Below are positions 45,784-55,365 of a stretch of 64,000 bases of DNA, piece after piece. The notes below the pieces were generated by a model, which did no database searches, was not told the DNA's origin, and saw only the letters and a program-made list of their open reading frames with translations. Made by a program: the position numbers and the translations under genes. Position 1 is the stretch's first letter. Every line of letters begins with the position of its first letter. The DNA lies in assembly GCF_001405015.1 (NCBI RefSeq), contig NZ_CYZX01000011.1, forward strand, positions 53,282-117,281. The letters are read 5' to 3'. This DNA is from Clostridium disporicum (GTDB lineage Bacteria; Bacillota; Clostridia; Clostridiales; Clostridiaceae).

Positions 45784-46800
45784 TTAAATTACAGTTGATA
45801 AAAACTTTCGTAATTCTAAATCTAAAGAGTTATCTTTTAAGTACAATAATCTATAATTTATTTCATTATCATCTTTATTTAATGAATAATAACTTACAGC
45901 TGCTTTAACTCTAATATCGTCTGGCACATTAGTAAAATCTATAATGCCTTTTTCACCTTTTAGTATTAAATCTGCGTCTAATTTTCCATCATAAAGAGCT
46001 AACACTTTAAAAAATATAAGCTCATCTTCTATATAACTTCCTCTTAAATTAATTCTATTAATTACAGTATCATAAGCATATTCTAAATTATTATCTAATA
46101 AATATTTTTTATAATATAACTCTAATAGTCTATCTACTTTTGCACTATTCTTAATTTGAGATAAGAAAGTTAAAACTCTAATAATTTCATCTTCTCTTAA
46201 TGGTTTCATAATATATATTATTGAATCAATAATTTTTTGTCTTTCAATATCTCTTGCTGCAAGCTTACAAAGCAAATTAATAGCTTTAAAGCTTACTTCT
46301 GACGGCATTACAGATATCTTTAATAACTCATCAACACCATCCTCACCAAATCCATATAAAATGGTTAGAACCGCATTTTCAACCGTCCTACCCCATTGTC
46401 CTAATTCTTCATATTTCATCTTCCATCTTTGTGGTTTTGATACTCTTCCCTTTAAATAATCTTTAACATGCTCAACGTTTCTTACACCAATGGCTCTTGT
46501 AGCTTCTTTAACAGTGTTTTGTACAGAATCAAAATCTGTATAGTTTTCAATTACTTTTAAAATTTCTTCAGTGATTATATAATCTAATCTCTCTGGAGAC
46601 ATTTCTTCAAAGTTCTGCTCTACCTCTTTAGATTTTATTTCATCAAAACTTTCCTCTATTTTAAAATTATATTGGATGCTTTCTATTGTTTTTATTTCTT
46701 CATTTTCCCCATAACTATCTTCTTCATTTATATATTCTATTTTTTCTTCATCTTCTACTCTTTTATGTTCTTTATTTTTGAAAAAATCAAATATCCCCAT
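45784..46800 (-). CDS. HEAT-repeat-like protein of unknown function
   Basis: 338 residues. A short helix MGIFDFFKNKEHKR, an acidic disordered segment (about 15-70) and then a long all-helical region with repeated two-helix units (about 125-335), similar to HEAT/ARM solenoids. No catalytic motif. The stop of the DUF523 gene and this start are adjacent (1-base step), so they are coupled. Function unknown; protein-protein scaffold is the best guess. Confidence 0.65.
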   Translation of the reverse strand: MGIFDFFKNKEHKRVEDEEKIEYINEEDSYGENEEIKTIESIQYNFKIEESFDEIKSKEVEQNFEEMSPERLDYIITEEILKVIENYTDFDSVQNTVKEATRAIGVRNVEHVKDYLKGRVSKPQRWKMKYEELGQWGRTVENAVLTILYGFGEDGVDELLKISVMPSEVSFKAINLLCKLAARDIERQKIIDSIIYIMKPLREDEIIRVLTFLSQIKNSAKVDRLLELYYKKYLLDNNLEYAYDTVINRINLRGSYIEDELIFFKVLALYDGKLDADLILKGEKGIIDFTNVPDDIRVKAAVSYYSLNKDDNEINYRLLYLKDNSLDLELRKFLSTVI

Positions 46801-47250
46801 CTATTTTCCTCCTATATCATTTTCACTTATAACAGAAATTCCGTTTTGAACTAAAATTTCTGCAGTAATACCTCTACCTTTTATTTTATTTCCCTTAAAA
46901 GTCCCATCATAAATATAATTAACACCACACGAAGGACTACCATCTTTTAATATAGCACCTTCTATATTAAGCTTTTTAGCAATTTCTTCAACTTCTTTTG
47001 CGCCTTTTACAAATTCTTCTGTAACATCCCTTCCATCTTTAGTTAATATTTTACCTCTTCTTTTTAATATTTCCTCAGCTTCATTATTCATTTCACTAGG
47101 AACTCTAGGAGTAGGTAATCCCCCTAATTGTTCAGGACAAATAAGTATTGCCTTACCACTTTTAAATAAATCATCGCAATATTTAGAATAATTATTACCA
47201 CCATTATATTTACAATTTACACCACATAAACAAGCACTAATTAAATACAT
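46801..47250 (-). CDS. DUF523 family protein
   Basis: 149 residues. Family pattern: SACLCGVNCKYNGG with clustered cysteines at the N-terminus, CPEQLGGLPTPR (about 40), and LKDGSPSCGVNYIYDGTF. The conserved Cys residues suggest a metal or iron-sulfur site, and related desulfidase-like roles have been proposed for parts of the family; the role here is unproven. ATG 47250 follows GGAGGG at 7 bases. Confidence 0.88.
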   Translation of the reverse strand: MYLISACLCGVNCKYNGGNNYSKYCDDLFKSGKAILICPEQLGGLPTPRVPSEMNNEAEEILKRRGKILTKDGRDVTEEFVKGAKEVEEIAKKLNIEGAILKDGSPSCGVNYIYDGTFKGNKIKGRGITAEILVQNGISVISENDIGGK

Positions 47251-47326
47251 ACAATATCCCTCCAATATACTACAATTATAGCATAGTCTATTTATCTTTT
47301 AAATTACATAACAATTAATTTATCCA

Positions 47327-47365
47327 TAAAAATTGGAGCAAAGATATATAAAATCTTTACCCCAA
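47327..47365 (-). terminator. Terminator of mutS2
   Basis: A 13-bp stem with two G-T pairs (TTGGGGTAAAGAT with ATCTTTGCTCCAA), 7-base loop and TTTTTATGG on the minus strand. Confidence 0.82.
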
Positions 47366-47372
47366 CTAGTAT

Positions 47373-49730
47373 CTATTTTAACTCAACTATAGTTACTCCA
47401 TCTCCACCTTCACCATATACACCTAGTCTATATGATTTAACATGAGGATGTCTTTTTAACATATCATTTATAGCTTTTCTAAGAATTCCAGTACCTTTTC
47501 CATGAACAACAGTAACTTCTCCTAAATTAGCCATATATGCTTCATCTAAATATTTATCAGTTCTATAACACGCTTCCTCAGCATCCATTCCTCTCAAATC
47601 TATTCTACTCTCAACAGATTTTAAATTTAACTTTACCTCTCTTTTTTTCTTTTCTTTCTTTACTGGAGTAACTTCAACTTTTCTTAAATCCTTTAGTTTA
47701 ACATTTATTTTCATTATACCTGCTTCAACTTGTACTTCACCTTTATTGTCAGGCATTGAAATTACAATAACTCGTTGATTTAAAGAAGGTAAAAATGCTT
47801 CCATTCCTAGTGTAACATTTTTTAAAGGCTCTCCATTGTTTTCTCTTACTTTAATCATTGCAGCTTCTTTTTCCTCAAGACTTTCCTTAAGCTTTCTTCT
47901 TTCTGCTTCAAGCCTATTTCTTCCACCTTCTGCAATTCCCATTTTCTCAAGTTCTCGCATAGCCTTAACTATTTCATCGGCTTCATCTTTAGCTCTGCTT
48001 ATTATATCTTTAGCTTCTCTTCTTGCTTCTTCATATGCCTTATCTCTAACTTTATCTAACTTTTGAAGTTTTTCTTCGTATTTCTTTTTAAGCTCTTCTG
48101 CTTCTTCTTTTATTCTCTTTGCTTCTCTTGCATCTTTATTAGCAATTATGCTCTTTTCTTGTAAATCTCTAATAAGATCTTCAAATTGAAGATTTTCTTT
48201 AGACATATAATCTTTAGCTTTTACAATTATATCTTCACCTAATCCAAGTCTTTTAGAAATTTCAAATGCATTTGACTTTCCTGGAATACCAATTAACAAC
48301 CTATATGTAGGCTTTAAAGTCTCAACGTCAAACTCTACAGATGAATTCTCAACTCCTACTGTTCTAAGCGCATAACCTTTTAACTCACTATAGTGAGTTG
48401 TTGCTATAAGTCTAGTACCTCTATTTTTAAGTGTTTCAATTACCGCTACAGCCAAAGCAGCCCCTTCAGTTGGATCTGTACCTGAACCTAATTCATCAAA
48501 TAACACCAATGAATCTTCATCAGCATCTTCTAAAATTGATACTATATTAGTCATATGAGATGAAAAAGTTGATAAAGATTGCTCTATGCTTTGCTCATCA
48601 CCAATATCTGCAAATATTTCTTTAAAGAAACCTACTGCTGATCCATCTCTTGCTGGTATTAACAATCCACTTAATGCCATAAGGTGTAAAAGTCCAACAG
48701 TCTTTAAAGTTACTGTTTTACCACCAGTATTAGGACCAGTAATCATAAGTGTTGTGAATTCTTCCCCTAAATATATATCCGAAGGAACAACTACCTTCGG
48801 GTCAATAAGAGGATGTTTTCCTCCAATTATATCAAAGCTTCTATCCTCTCTAACAGTAGGTATTACTGCATTTAGATTTGATGCGTATTTACCTTTCGCA
48901 AAAATAAAATCTAGCTCTGTTAAAATTTTATAATTGTTCCTTACTTCTTCGATATTATCATATACTTTTGAAGAAAGTTCAGATAATATTCTTTCTATTT
49001 CCGCCTTTTCTTTAAGCATAAGTTCTTTTATTTCATTATTTAAATTAACTAAGCTCATTGGTTCAATAAACAAAGTAGCTCCGGTAGAGCTTTGATCATG
49101 TACTAATCCTGGAACGGCACCTTTATATTCTGCCTTAACAGGTATTACATATCTATCTCCTCTCATTGTATAAATAGAATCTTGTAAATACTTAGAATTA
49201 GCTCTAACTATAGAATTAATCTTTTCCCTTACAGATGAATTTTTCTCTTTTAAACTTCGTCTTATTCCATATAAAGTTCCACTTGCCTTATCACTTATTT
49301 CCTCTTCAGAAACTATAGCATTTTCAATATCACTCTCCAACTTTCTTATCGGTGTAAGAATATATGCCAAGTCTTCTAAATGCTTATATGATATCTCATC
49401 TTCTTTTCTTTCAATATACTCTTTAAATCTCCTAGAACATCTAAGCATTCCACCAATTCTTAAAAGTTGACCAGCTGTTAAAACTCCACCTTTTCCCGCT
49501 CTTTCTAAAGCTTCTCTTGTATCAAATAACCCTTCAAATGGCGGTGCTCCTTTTCTTATAAGTATATCTAAAGCCTCATTGCTTTCTTCTAATTTATTCT
49601 TCACTTCAAATATAGACTTATATGGCGCAAGTTCGTCAACTAATCTCTTAGCACTCTCTGTTATTGCATATGATCTTAATTTATGTTTAATTTTATTAAA
49701 TTCTAGCACTCTTAGAGTTTTTTCTTTCAT
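47373..49730 (-). CDS. mutS2: MutS2 (RqcU), ribosome-splitting/recombination ATPase with Smr domain
   Basis: 785 residues: MutS core and lever helices, ATPase with Walker A GPNTGGKTVTLKT (about 332) and Walker B LVLFDELGSGTDPTEGAAL, a long coiled coil (about 520-640) and a C-terminal Smr domain with IDLRGMDAEEA and VVHGKGTGIL. In Bacillus MutS2/RqcU splits collided ribosomes and feeds the RqcH pathway; older work links it to suppression of recombination. No mismatch-binding N-terminal domain. Third gene behind the U32 peptidase. Confidence 0.96.
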   Translation of the reverse strand: MKEKTLRVLEFNKIKHKLRSYAITESAKRLVDELAPYKSIFEVKNKLEESNEALDILIRKGAPPFEGLFDTREALERAGKGGVLTAGQLLRIGGMLRCSRRFKEYIERKEDEISYKHLEDLAYILTPIRKLESDIENAIVSEEEISDKASGTLYGIRRSLKEKNSSVREKINSIVRANSKYLQDSIYTMRGDRYVIPVKAEYKGAVPGLVHDQSSTGATLFIEPMSLVNLNNEIKELMLKEKAEIERILSELSSKVYDNIEEVRNNYKILTELDFIFAKGKYASNLNAVIPTVREDRSFDIIGGKHPLIDPKVVVPSDIYLGEEFTTLMITGPNTGGKTVTLKTVGLLHLMALSGLLIPARDGSAVGFFKEIFADIGDEQSIEQSLSTFSSHMTNIVSILEDADEDSLVLFDELGSGTDPTEGAALAVAVIETLKNRGTRLIATTHYSELKGYALRTVGVENSSVEFDVETLKPTYRLLIGIPGKSNAFEISKRLGLGEDIIVKAKDYMSKENLQFEDLIRDLQEKSIIANKDAREAKRIKEEAEELKKKYEEKLQKLDKVRDKAYEEARREAKDIISRAKDEADEIVKAMRELEKMGIAEGGRNRLEAERRKLKESLEEKEAAMIKVRENNGEPLKNVTLGMEAFLPSLNQRVIVISMPDNKGEVQVEAGIMKINVKLKDLRKVEVTPVKKEKKKREVKLNLKSVESRIDLRGMDAEEACYRTDKYLDEAYMANLGEVTVVHGKGTGILRKAINDMLKRHPHVKSYRLGVYGEGGDGVTIVELK

Positions 49731-49748
49731 AACTCTCTCCTTATTTAC

Positions 49749-50090
49749 CTACTTAAATTCGTTTATCTTATTATCATATTTTATTCTACTTAAAATACTA
49801 AAGATTATAAAAAGCACAGCAAAAATTATTGATATTATACTTATAATATTTTCGTATCTATTCCCAATCTTGCTAAAAGTAGATAATACTATTAAAATCA
49901 TTCCCAGCATCAATGCTATTAAAATTATATTTTTCTTCCAAAAATTTTTTAACAATGCTGTGGCATTAATTTTTTTACTTCTATCAAGACTTTTAAACCA
50001 CTCATATCTTATTAATTTATTAGAATCTATCATTTCATATATACTAAAGATACATCCTATAAAAAGTAATAATATAGCAATTATTTTCAT
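49749..50090 (-). CDS. Small membrane protein
   Basis: 113 residues with three hydrophobic segments (about 1-17, 52-69 and 79-100) and basic loops. ATG 50090 has AGAGGG at 6 bases; the ATG 6 bases earlier overlaps it. Lies between the U32 peptidase (11 bases) and mutS2 (18 bases). No family recognised. Confidence 0.6.
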   Translation of the reverse strand: MKIIAILLLFIGCIFSIYEMIDSNKLIRYEWFKSLDRSKKINATALLKNFWKKNIILIALMLGMILIVLSTFSKIGNRYENIISIISIIFAVLFIIFSILSRIKYDNKINEFK

Positions 50091-50101
50091 GACCATCCCT
50101 C

Positions 50102-52456
50102 TTACTCTATTCCTCTTCTAAATTGTCCTTTTGTATAATCTTTACTTTCAAAGTCTAAATTATTTTTATAAATATTATAAACTTTCTTAACTTCATCATA
50201 GCTTTCATCTCTAAAATCAAATCTGAATGATGTTATTCCAAATTCTTTTATAGAATCTATTTCATCAAATAAGTTTAATGGAACAGGATTTAATATATAA
50301 CTTCTACAATAAAGATCAGTCATAACTCTTAATCTTTCATTAACTCTATCAATAAGTGTAAATTTATCCTTTGAACATGCAATATTACACTTCTGTTCTG
50401 AATTTTTTCCACCAAAAGTACTTCCTATAGGACAATATTCACTTATCATTAGCTCTGGTTTGCCATAAACTATCATAGCCATATTTCCTTTTGCTTTTTT
50501 AGCAAGAGCTTTTATTTCTCCTCTATTAAGTTCTAAGCTTAAAGTAGGTAACTCTATATCCTTTTGATAAAATTTTAAGCTTTCTGAATTCATTATATTT
50601 AATTTATAATCACCAATTATATATAACTCATCCTTAAATACATTTATTATCCCTACATTAGAACTAACTATACCTTTAATATAAGGTTTAACCTTATTTA
50701 TAGTTTCACATACAGAGTTAAATTCACCTTTAACTATAGTAGATGTCTTTACATAAAATCTAATATCACCTTTATATTTCTCACTAAGCTCTATTAAATC
50801 CTTTGATCTCAAAGCATTTAATTCTCTACTAAATAAATCAAATGCTATATCCTTAGCTCCACATTCTATTAATGCATTTGCCTGTTCTTTTGTAATACAG
50901 CTAAATACTTCATTTATATTTTCCTTATTAATTATATTATCTTTATATATTATCTTATCAGGTCTTCTTCTTCTATAACTCTTACTTATGCTTTTAGCTA
51001 TAGATTCTAACGCATCTCTTCTTAAATTATTTAAATCAGCTACTCTTAAAAATCCATCTTCAAAATTTTCAAAAACTACTTCTTCAAATTTAAAAGGAAC
51101 ATCTCCTGATTTTTTTAAAGCATCTTCTATTCTCTCTTTATCTAATGGTCTTTTTTCAGCCCTTTGAACGACTTCTCCTAAGAATTTGTAGTCTTTTCCA
51201 TTGTAAGTAACTTCTAAAGAAAAAGGTTTATCAATCTCAAATCTTACATTAGCTTTTAATGGTATCTTCTTATAAAATGGTTTTAAATATCCTTCTAATT
51301 CATCAAATAACTCTTTATTTAAGCTTTTAAATAATTCATCACCTTTTTTATAATCTATTGGAAATATTTTTACTTTATCTCCTCTTTTACCTTCTTTAAT
51401 CTCATTACCATTTAAAAGCATCTTACTTAATGTAAATCCTTTATCTCTATATCTAATTCCATCACCAAGCTTAATATCCTCTTTCAGCACTACTTCACCA
51501 TTATTATCAACCTTTCCTAATGGAATTCCTGCATTTTTAGGTGAATTATAGCTCATCATATCCTTGCCTGTATCTTTTTGTAAGAATGCTTTTGTAAATC
51601 CACTTCTATTAAATAATTGAAGTAACTGTCTCTTTCCAGCTTGACTATCATATTTTGAGTTAAATAAAGCTTTATCTACTGCTTTTCTATAGTTATCAAC
51701 TACACCTGCCACATATTCAGCTCTCTTCATTCTACCTTCAATCTTTAATGAATACGTACCAGTATTTATAACTTCATTTACATCTTCTATAGTACACATA
51801 TCTTTAGGACTTAATAGATATCCTCTTTTTTCACCAGACTTTTCACCCTTTAAAGTGTATTCCATTCTACACGGTTGAGCACATCTACCTCTATTACCAC
51901 TTCTTCCACCTATAATAGAACTCATTAAACATTGTCCAGAATAACTTATACATAATGCTCCATGAACAAACATTTCTGTCTCTATAGCTAAATCTTTAGA
52001 TATATATTTAATTTCATCTAAACTTAATTCTCTTGATAAAACTATTCTATGAAACCCCTTGTCTTTAAAATATAAAGCTGCTTCTCCATTGTGTACTGTT
52101 AATTGAGTTGATGCATGCAATTCAAAATCTTTAAAATCTTCTCTTATCCTCTTTAGCAAGCCTACATCTTGTATTATTAAAGCATCTACTCCTATTTCAT
52201 ATAAGAATCCTACATATTTTACAGCCTCATCTATTTCATTTTCCTTAAGAATAGTATTTAATGTTACATATACCTTAACGTCATAACTATGAGCATAATC
52301 TATAGCTTTAATCATATTATCATTATCAAAATTTGATGCATATGCTCTTGCTGAAAACTTATTTCCTCCAAGATATACTGCATCAGCACCTTTATTTATC
52401 GCAGCATAAAGACTTTCCATGCTACCAGCCGGAGCTAAAACTTCCACTCTTTTCAT
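50102..52456 (-). CDS. Peptidase U32 family protein (long form, RlhA-like)
   Basis: 784 residues. The N-terminal U32 domain begins EVLAPAGSMESLYAAINKGADAVYLGG and has the conserved Cys cluster CISYSGQCLMSSIIGGRSGN with later CAQPCRMEY and CPIGSTFGGK...CNIAC near the end, the pattern of iron-sulfur-containing U32 proteins. E. coli RlhA of this group hydroxylates C2501 of 23S rRNA; true protease activity is doubtful. The C-terminal half carries the DUF3656-type extension. Starts a three-gene unit with mutS2. Confidence 0.9.
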   Translation of the reverse strand: MKRVEVLAPAGSMESLYAAINKGADAVYLGGNKFSARAYASNFDNDNMIKAIDYAHSYDVKVYVTLNTILKENEIDEAVKYVGFLYEIGVDALIIQDVGLLKRIREDFKDFELHASTQLTVHNGEAALYFKDKGFHRIVLSRELSLDEIKYISKDLAIETEMFVHGALCISYSGQCLMSSIIGGRSGNRGRCAQPCRMEYTLKGEKSGEKRGYLLSPKDMCTIEDVNEVINTGTYSLKIEGRMKRAEYVAGVVDNYRKAVDKALFNSKYDSQAGKRQLLQLFNRSGFTKAFLQKDTGKDMMSYNSPKNAGIPLGKVDNNGEVVLKEDIKLGDGIRYRDKGFTLSKMLLNGNEIKEGKRGDKVKIFPIDYKKGDELFKSLNKELFDELEGYLKPFYKKIPLKANVRFEIDKPFSLEVTYNGKDYKFLGEVVQRAEKRPLDKERIEDALKKSGDVPFKFEEVVFENFEDGFLRVADLNNLRRDALESIAKSISKSYRRRRPDKIIYKDNIINKENINEVFSCITKEQANALIECGAKDIAFDLFSRELNALRSKDLIELSEKYKGDIRFYVKTSTIVKGEFNSVCETINKVKPYIKGIVSSNVGIINVFKDELYIIGDYKLNIMNSESLKFYQKDIELPTLSLELNRGEIKALAKKAKGNMAMIVYGKPELMISEYCPIGSTFGGKNSEQKCNIACSKDKFTLIDRVNERLRVMTDLYCRSYILNPVPLNLFDEIDSIKEFGITSFRFDFRDESYDEVKKVYNIYKNNLDFESKDYTKGQFRRGIE

Positions 52457-52569
52457 AAGAATCTCTCCTATATAATTTAAATTTACTCTTTTGTTTATTT
52501 TGTACTTATTTTGTTATATCATAAATATATTTACTTTTCCATCTTAACTTAACCATATTTCTAAAAGAA

Positions 52570-52597
52570 AAGCCTGTCCGCAATAGGACAGACTCTT
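52570..52597 (-). terminator. Terminator of zapA
   Basis: GTCTGTCC/GGACAGGC stem (one G-T pair) with a TATTGC loop and TTTTC behind it. The zapA stop codon lies at its edge. Confidence 0.78.
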
Positions 52598-53486
52598 ATT
52601 TTAACAATGGATTTTTTATTTTTTTCTCTATTGCAAGGTTAAAATTTGCATCATTTAATTTTTTCTCTAAGTCTAATAATTTATATCTTGAATTTTGCAA
52701 TTTGAACTTCAACTCTTTATTACTCTTTTTAAGAACTTCTTTTTCATTTTCTATACTATTTATTCTACTCTTTAGTTTTTTAATTTCATCACTATTATAT
52801 TTACACTCTTCAATTTCTTTTTCCTTTAATATTACTTCATCTTTTAAAGAAACCTCTGCTTTTTTCAACTCTTCATTTTTTAAATTAAGTAAAGTAAGTT
52901 CTTGTTTTTTACCTTCTAAAGCATTCTTTAATTCTTCTACTTTTCTATCATAAGAGTCTGTTAAACTATCTTTTTCATAAGCAAAATTTTGTTTTAACTC
53001 TTCTGTTTTTGTTACAAAATTCTTTTCTAATTCTTCCTTTTCAGCTTGTAACTTTTGCTTTGTTTCTTCTAATTCTTTATGCAAATTATCTATTGTACTA
53101 TATAAATTATCAACTTCTTTAATTTTCTCTTCCATAGAACAAATAATACTTTTTAAATTATCAATCTCATTGTTCTTTGTTTTGTTATACTCTTCAGAAT
53201 CTACCTTAACTTCTTTAAGTCTTTCTTTTAGAGCCATACACTTTTCTTCTAAAGAATTTTTTCTTTTAACTAATTCTTCATTATCTAGTTCACACTTAAA
53301 ATATTCATCAGCAATATTTAAGGCTGATAATACAGCAACAGCTGTGGTACTTAGCTTATTATTATTTGCTGATATTTCTTTGAACTTACCATCAACATAC
53401 TCTGCTACTGCTAACAGATATTTTTCATTTTCTTTGCCTTTTAAATTATATTCCACACCATTTATCTTAACCGTTACCGTGTTCAT
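52596..53486 (-). CDS. zapA: ZapA-domain protein with long coiled-coil extension
   Basis: 296 residues. The first 90 are a ZapA domain (TVKINGVEYNLKGKENEKYL, LSTTAVAVLSALNIADEYFK), which bundles FtsZ filaments at midcell. The remaining about 200 residues are a continuous coiled coil rich in Glu and Lys. Typical ZapA is 85-110 residues, so this is a two- to threefold longer protein; similar extensions occur in some Firmicutes. It could span between Z-ring filaments or bind another partner. Ribosome site GAGGGGTG. Confidence 0.88.
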   Translation of the reverse strand: MNTVTVKINGVEYNLKGKENEKYLLAVAEYVDGKFKEISANNNKLSTTAVAVLSALNIADEYFKCELDNEELVKRKNSLEEKCMALKERLKEVKVDSEEYNKTKNNEIDNLKSIICSMEEKIKEVDNLYSTIDNLHKELEETKQKLQAEKEELEKNFVTKTEELKQNFAYEKDSLTDSYDRKVEELKNALEGKKQELTLLNLKNEELKKAEVSLKDEVILKEKEIEECKYNSDEIKKLKSRINSIENEKEVLKKSNKELKFKLQNSRYKLLDLEKKLNDANFNLAIEKKIKNPLLK

Positions 53487-53583
53487 GTTACACCCCTCGT
53501 TTACTATAATTACTTATATTATACCATATTAAGCTTTAAATAACTATACCTTCCTTAGTTAATACCACAGTTTAGGAGATTAT

Positions 53584-53612
53584 TTGATAAATTTTCTTAA
53601 CCTTGATATACT
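53584..53612 (+). promoter_or_regulatory. Promoter of the PflX-like gene
   Basis: TTGATA and TATACT with a 17-base spacer, 18 bases before the TTG start. Confidence 0.55.
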
Positions 53613-53630
53613 TTCATAGAGGTGTTTATA

Positions 53631-54548
53631 TTGAACTATAATTTTTTATTAGAAAAATGTACTCTTTGTGTAAGAAACTGTAATGTAAATAGGCTTAATG
53701 GCCAAATAGGTGTTTGTAATTCTACTGCTTCATTAAAAATAGCAAGAGCTAAACTTCATTATTGGGAAGAGCCATGTATTTCTGGAAATAACGGATCTGG
53801 TACAGTTTTCTTCTCTAATTGTAACTTAAAATGTGTATTTTGCCAAAATCACTCTATATCACAAGAAGGAAATGGCTTAGAAATATCTATAGAAAGATTG
53901 TCAGAAATATTTTTAGAACTTCAACTTCAAGGAGCCCATAATATTAACTTAGTTACACCAACACATTATGTACCTCAAATAATTGAAGCTTTAAAAATCT
54001 CAAAAAGCAAAGGACTTAATATTCCTATACTTTATAACACTAATTCATTTGATTCATTAGAAACTATAAAAATGCTTAATGGATATATAGATGTTTATCT
54101 ACCAGATTTTAAATACTTTGATGATAAATATGCAATTAAATATTCAAAGGCTCAAGGTTATAGCAAAAATACATTAGAAATCATAAAAGAAATGGTTTCA
54201 CAAGTAGGTAAGCCACAATTCAAAGATGATATAATTCAAAAAGGAGTTATAGTAAGGCATTTATTACTACCTGGTCTTTTGTTTGATTCTAAGAAGGTTA
54301 TAGATACACTTTATAACAACTTCGGAGATGATATATATATATCTTTTATGAATCAATACACTCCTTTACATAATGCTAAGAACTTTCCGGAAATAAATAA
54401 ATCTATAAATCCTAAAATTTATGATTCACTTGTAAATTATGCAATAAGTATAGGTGTAAAAAACGGATTTATCCAAGAGGAAGGTACTAGTTCCGAAAGT
54501 TACGTTCCTAGCTTTAAAAATGAAGGAGTAAAATCTATAGATAGTTAA
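53631..54548 (+). CDS. Radical SAM protein, PflX-like (COG1313 type)
   Basis: 305 residues. The radical SAM cluster is CNLKCVFC (about residues 65-72, CxxxCxxC), preceded by a second Cys group CTLC...RNC...GVC (about 10-29). After it come HNINLVTPTHYVPQ and the TIM-barrel strands. Related to pyruvate formate-lyase activating enzymes but the family's substrate is not known. TTG 53631 is preferred because GAGGTG lies 6 bases before it; the in-frame GTG at 53622 is part of that site. Confidence 0.88.
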   Translation: MNYNFLLEKCTLCVRNCNVNRLNGQIGVCNSTASLKIARAKLHYWEEPCISGNNGSGTVFFSNCNLKCVFCQNHSISQEGNGLEISIERLSEIFLELQLQGAHNINLVTPTHYVPQIIEALKISKSKGLNIPILYNTNSFDSLETIKMLNGYIDVYLPDFKYFDDKYAIKYSKAQGYSKNTLEIIKEMVSQVGKPQFKDDIIQKGVIVRHLLLPGLLFDSKKVIDTLYNNFGDDIYISFMNQYTPLHNAKNFPEINKSINPKIYDSLVNYAISIGVKNGFIQEEGTSSESYVPSFKNEGVKSIDS

Positions 54549-54566
54549 AGATTAATAATTAATATA

Positions 54567-54590
54567 AAAAGTCAGCTTTCGCTGACTTTT
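54567..54590 (+). terminator. Terminator of the PflX-like gene
   Basis: A perfect 10-bp stem AAAAGTCAGC/GCTGACTTTT with loop TTTC, 18 bases after the stop. Confidence 0.85.
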
Positions 54591-54627
54591 ATAAATAAAT
54601 TCTTGTTTACTAATTCTTAATTATTAA

Positions 54628-55164
54628 TTAAACTATTCCCATCTTACTGATAACTCCATCTAGTAATGCTTTCTTTTTTTGATTTAAGTATTCCCCATAG
54701 TACTTTTCTTCTTCACCAGCAAACAATGCTTCTACTGCAACATTATCAACTTCTCTTAAAATTATCATATTAATATCTCTTCTATACGTCTTTTCTAATG
54801 TAGAGAACATTTTATTATATTCTTCAATTCCTCTTGTCTTTTTATATTTTCTTATTAATGAATCAAGACTAGTATCATACTTTTTAATCTTATAAATTAT
54901 ATTCTCAATAGTTTTATTTTTATTTTTTAAGAAATATTTCTCATAATCTAATTTTATACCTAATAATTCATTTATAGAGTATTCTTTATTACAAACATTA
55001 AATGTTACTTTACCTTCTTCAAAAAGTTTAGTAATAATATAATTCATTATTTTGTCATTATTACTCCACTTATCTATTATTTCTTCTTGTCCACCAACTA
55101 TCTCAATAGCTTTTTTAAGTTGTCCAATTTTTTCTTCTAAAACTTTATTATTTATACTACTCAT
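54628..55164 (-). CDS. Hypothetical protein
   Basis: 178 residues, mostly helical and charged, no signal peptide or membrane segment. It has IIDKWSNNDKIMNYIITKLF early and EALFAGEEEKYYGEYLNQKK near the end. No family recognised. It faces the PflX-like gene tail to tail and the DUF2156 gene head to head. Codon use is like the neighbours. Confidence 0.65.
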   Translation of the reverse strand: MSSINNKVLEEKIGQLKKAIEIVGGQEEIIDKWSNNDKIMNYIITKLFEEGKVTFNVCNKEYSINELLGIKLDYEKYFLKNKNKTIENIIYKIKKYDTSLDSLIRKYKKTRGIEEYNKMFSTLEKTYRRDINMIILREVDNVAVEALFAGEEEKYYGEYLNQKKKALLDGVISKMGIV

Positions 55165-55365
55165 TGTCTACTCCTTAATGTCTATTTCTTCATAATAGAA
55201 ATTTATTAATTAATACTTAATAGTTTTTCTTTTATATTTTACATATATTCATATATAATTACAAGTTTCTATTTATCTTTCTAAATATCATTATAATTAT
55301 CACCATCTCTTTTCTAAAAAAATATTATAAACTATATATATTTTTTCACAAAGGAGAGGACAGTT

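Noticed and set aside
49579..50121. Plus-strand reading frame of 180 codons
   Set aside because: It is antisense to mutS2 and the small membrane protein gene, has low-complexity Leu/Ile/Phe composition and no ribosome site; a shadow frame of AT-rich DNA.
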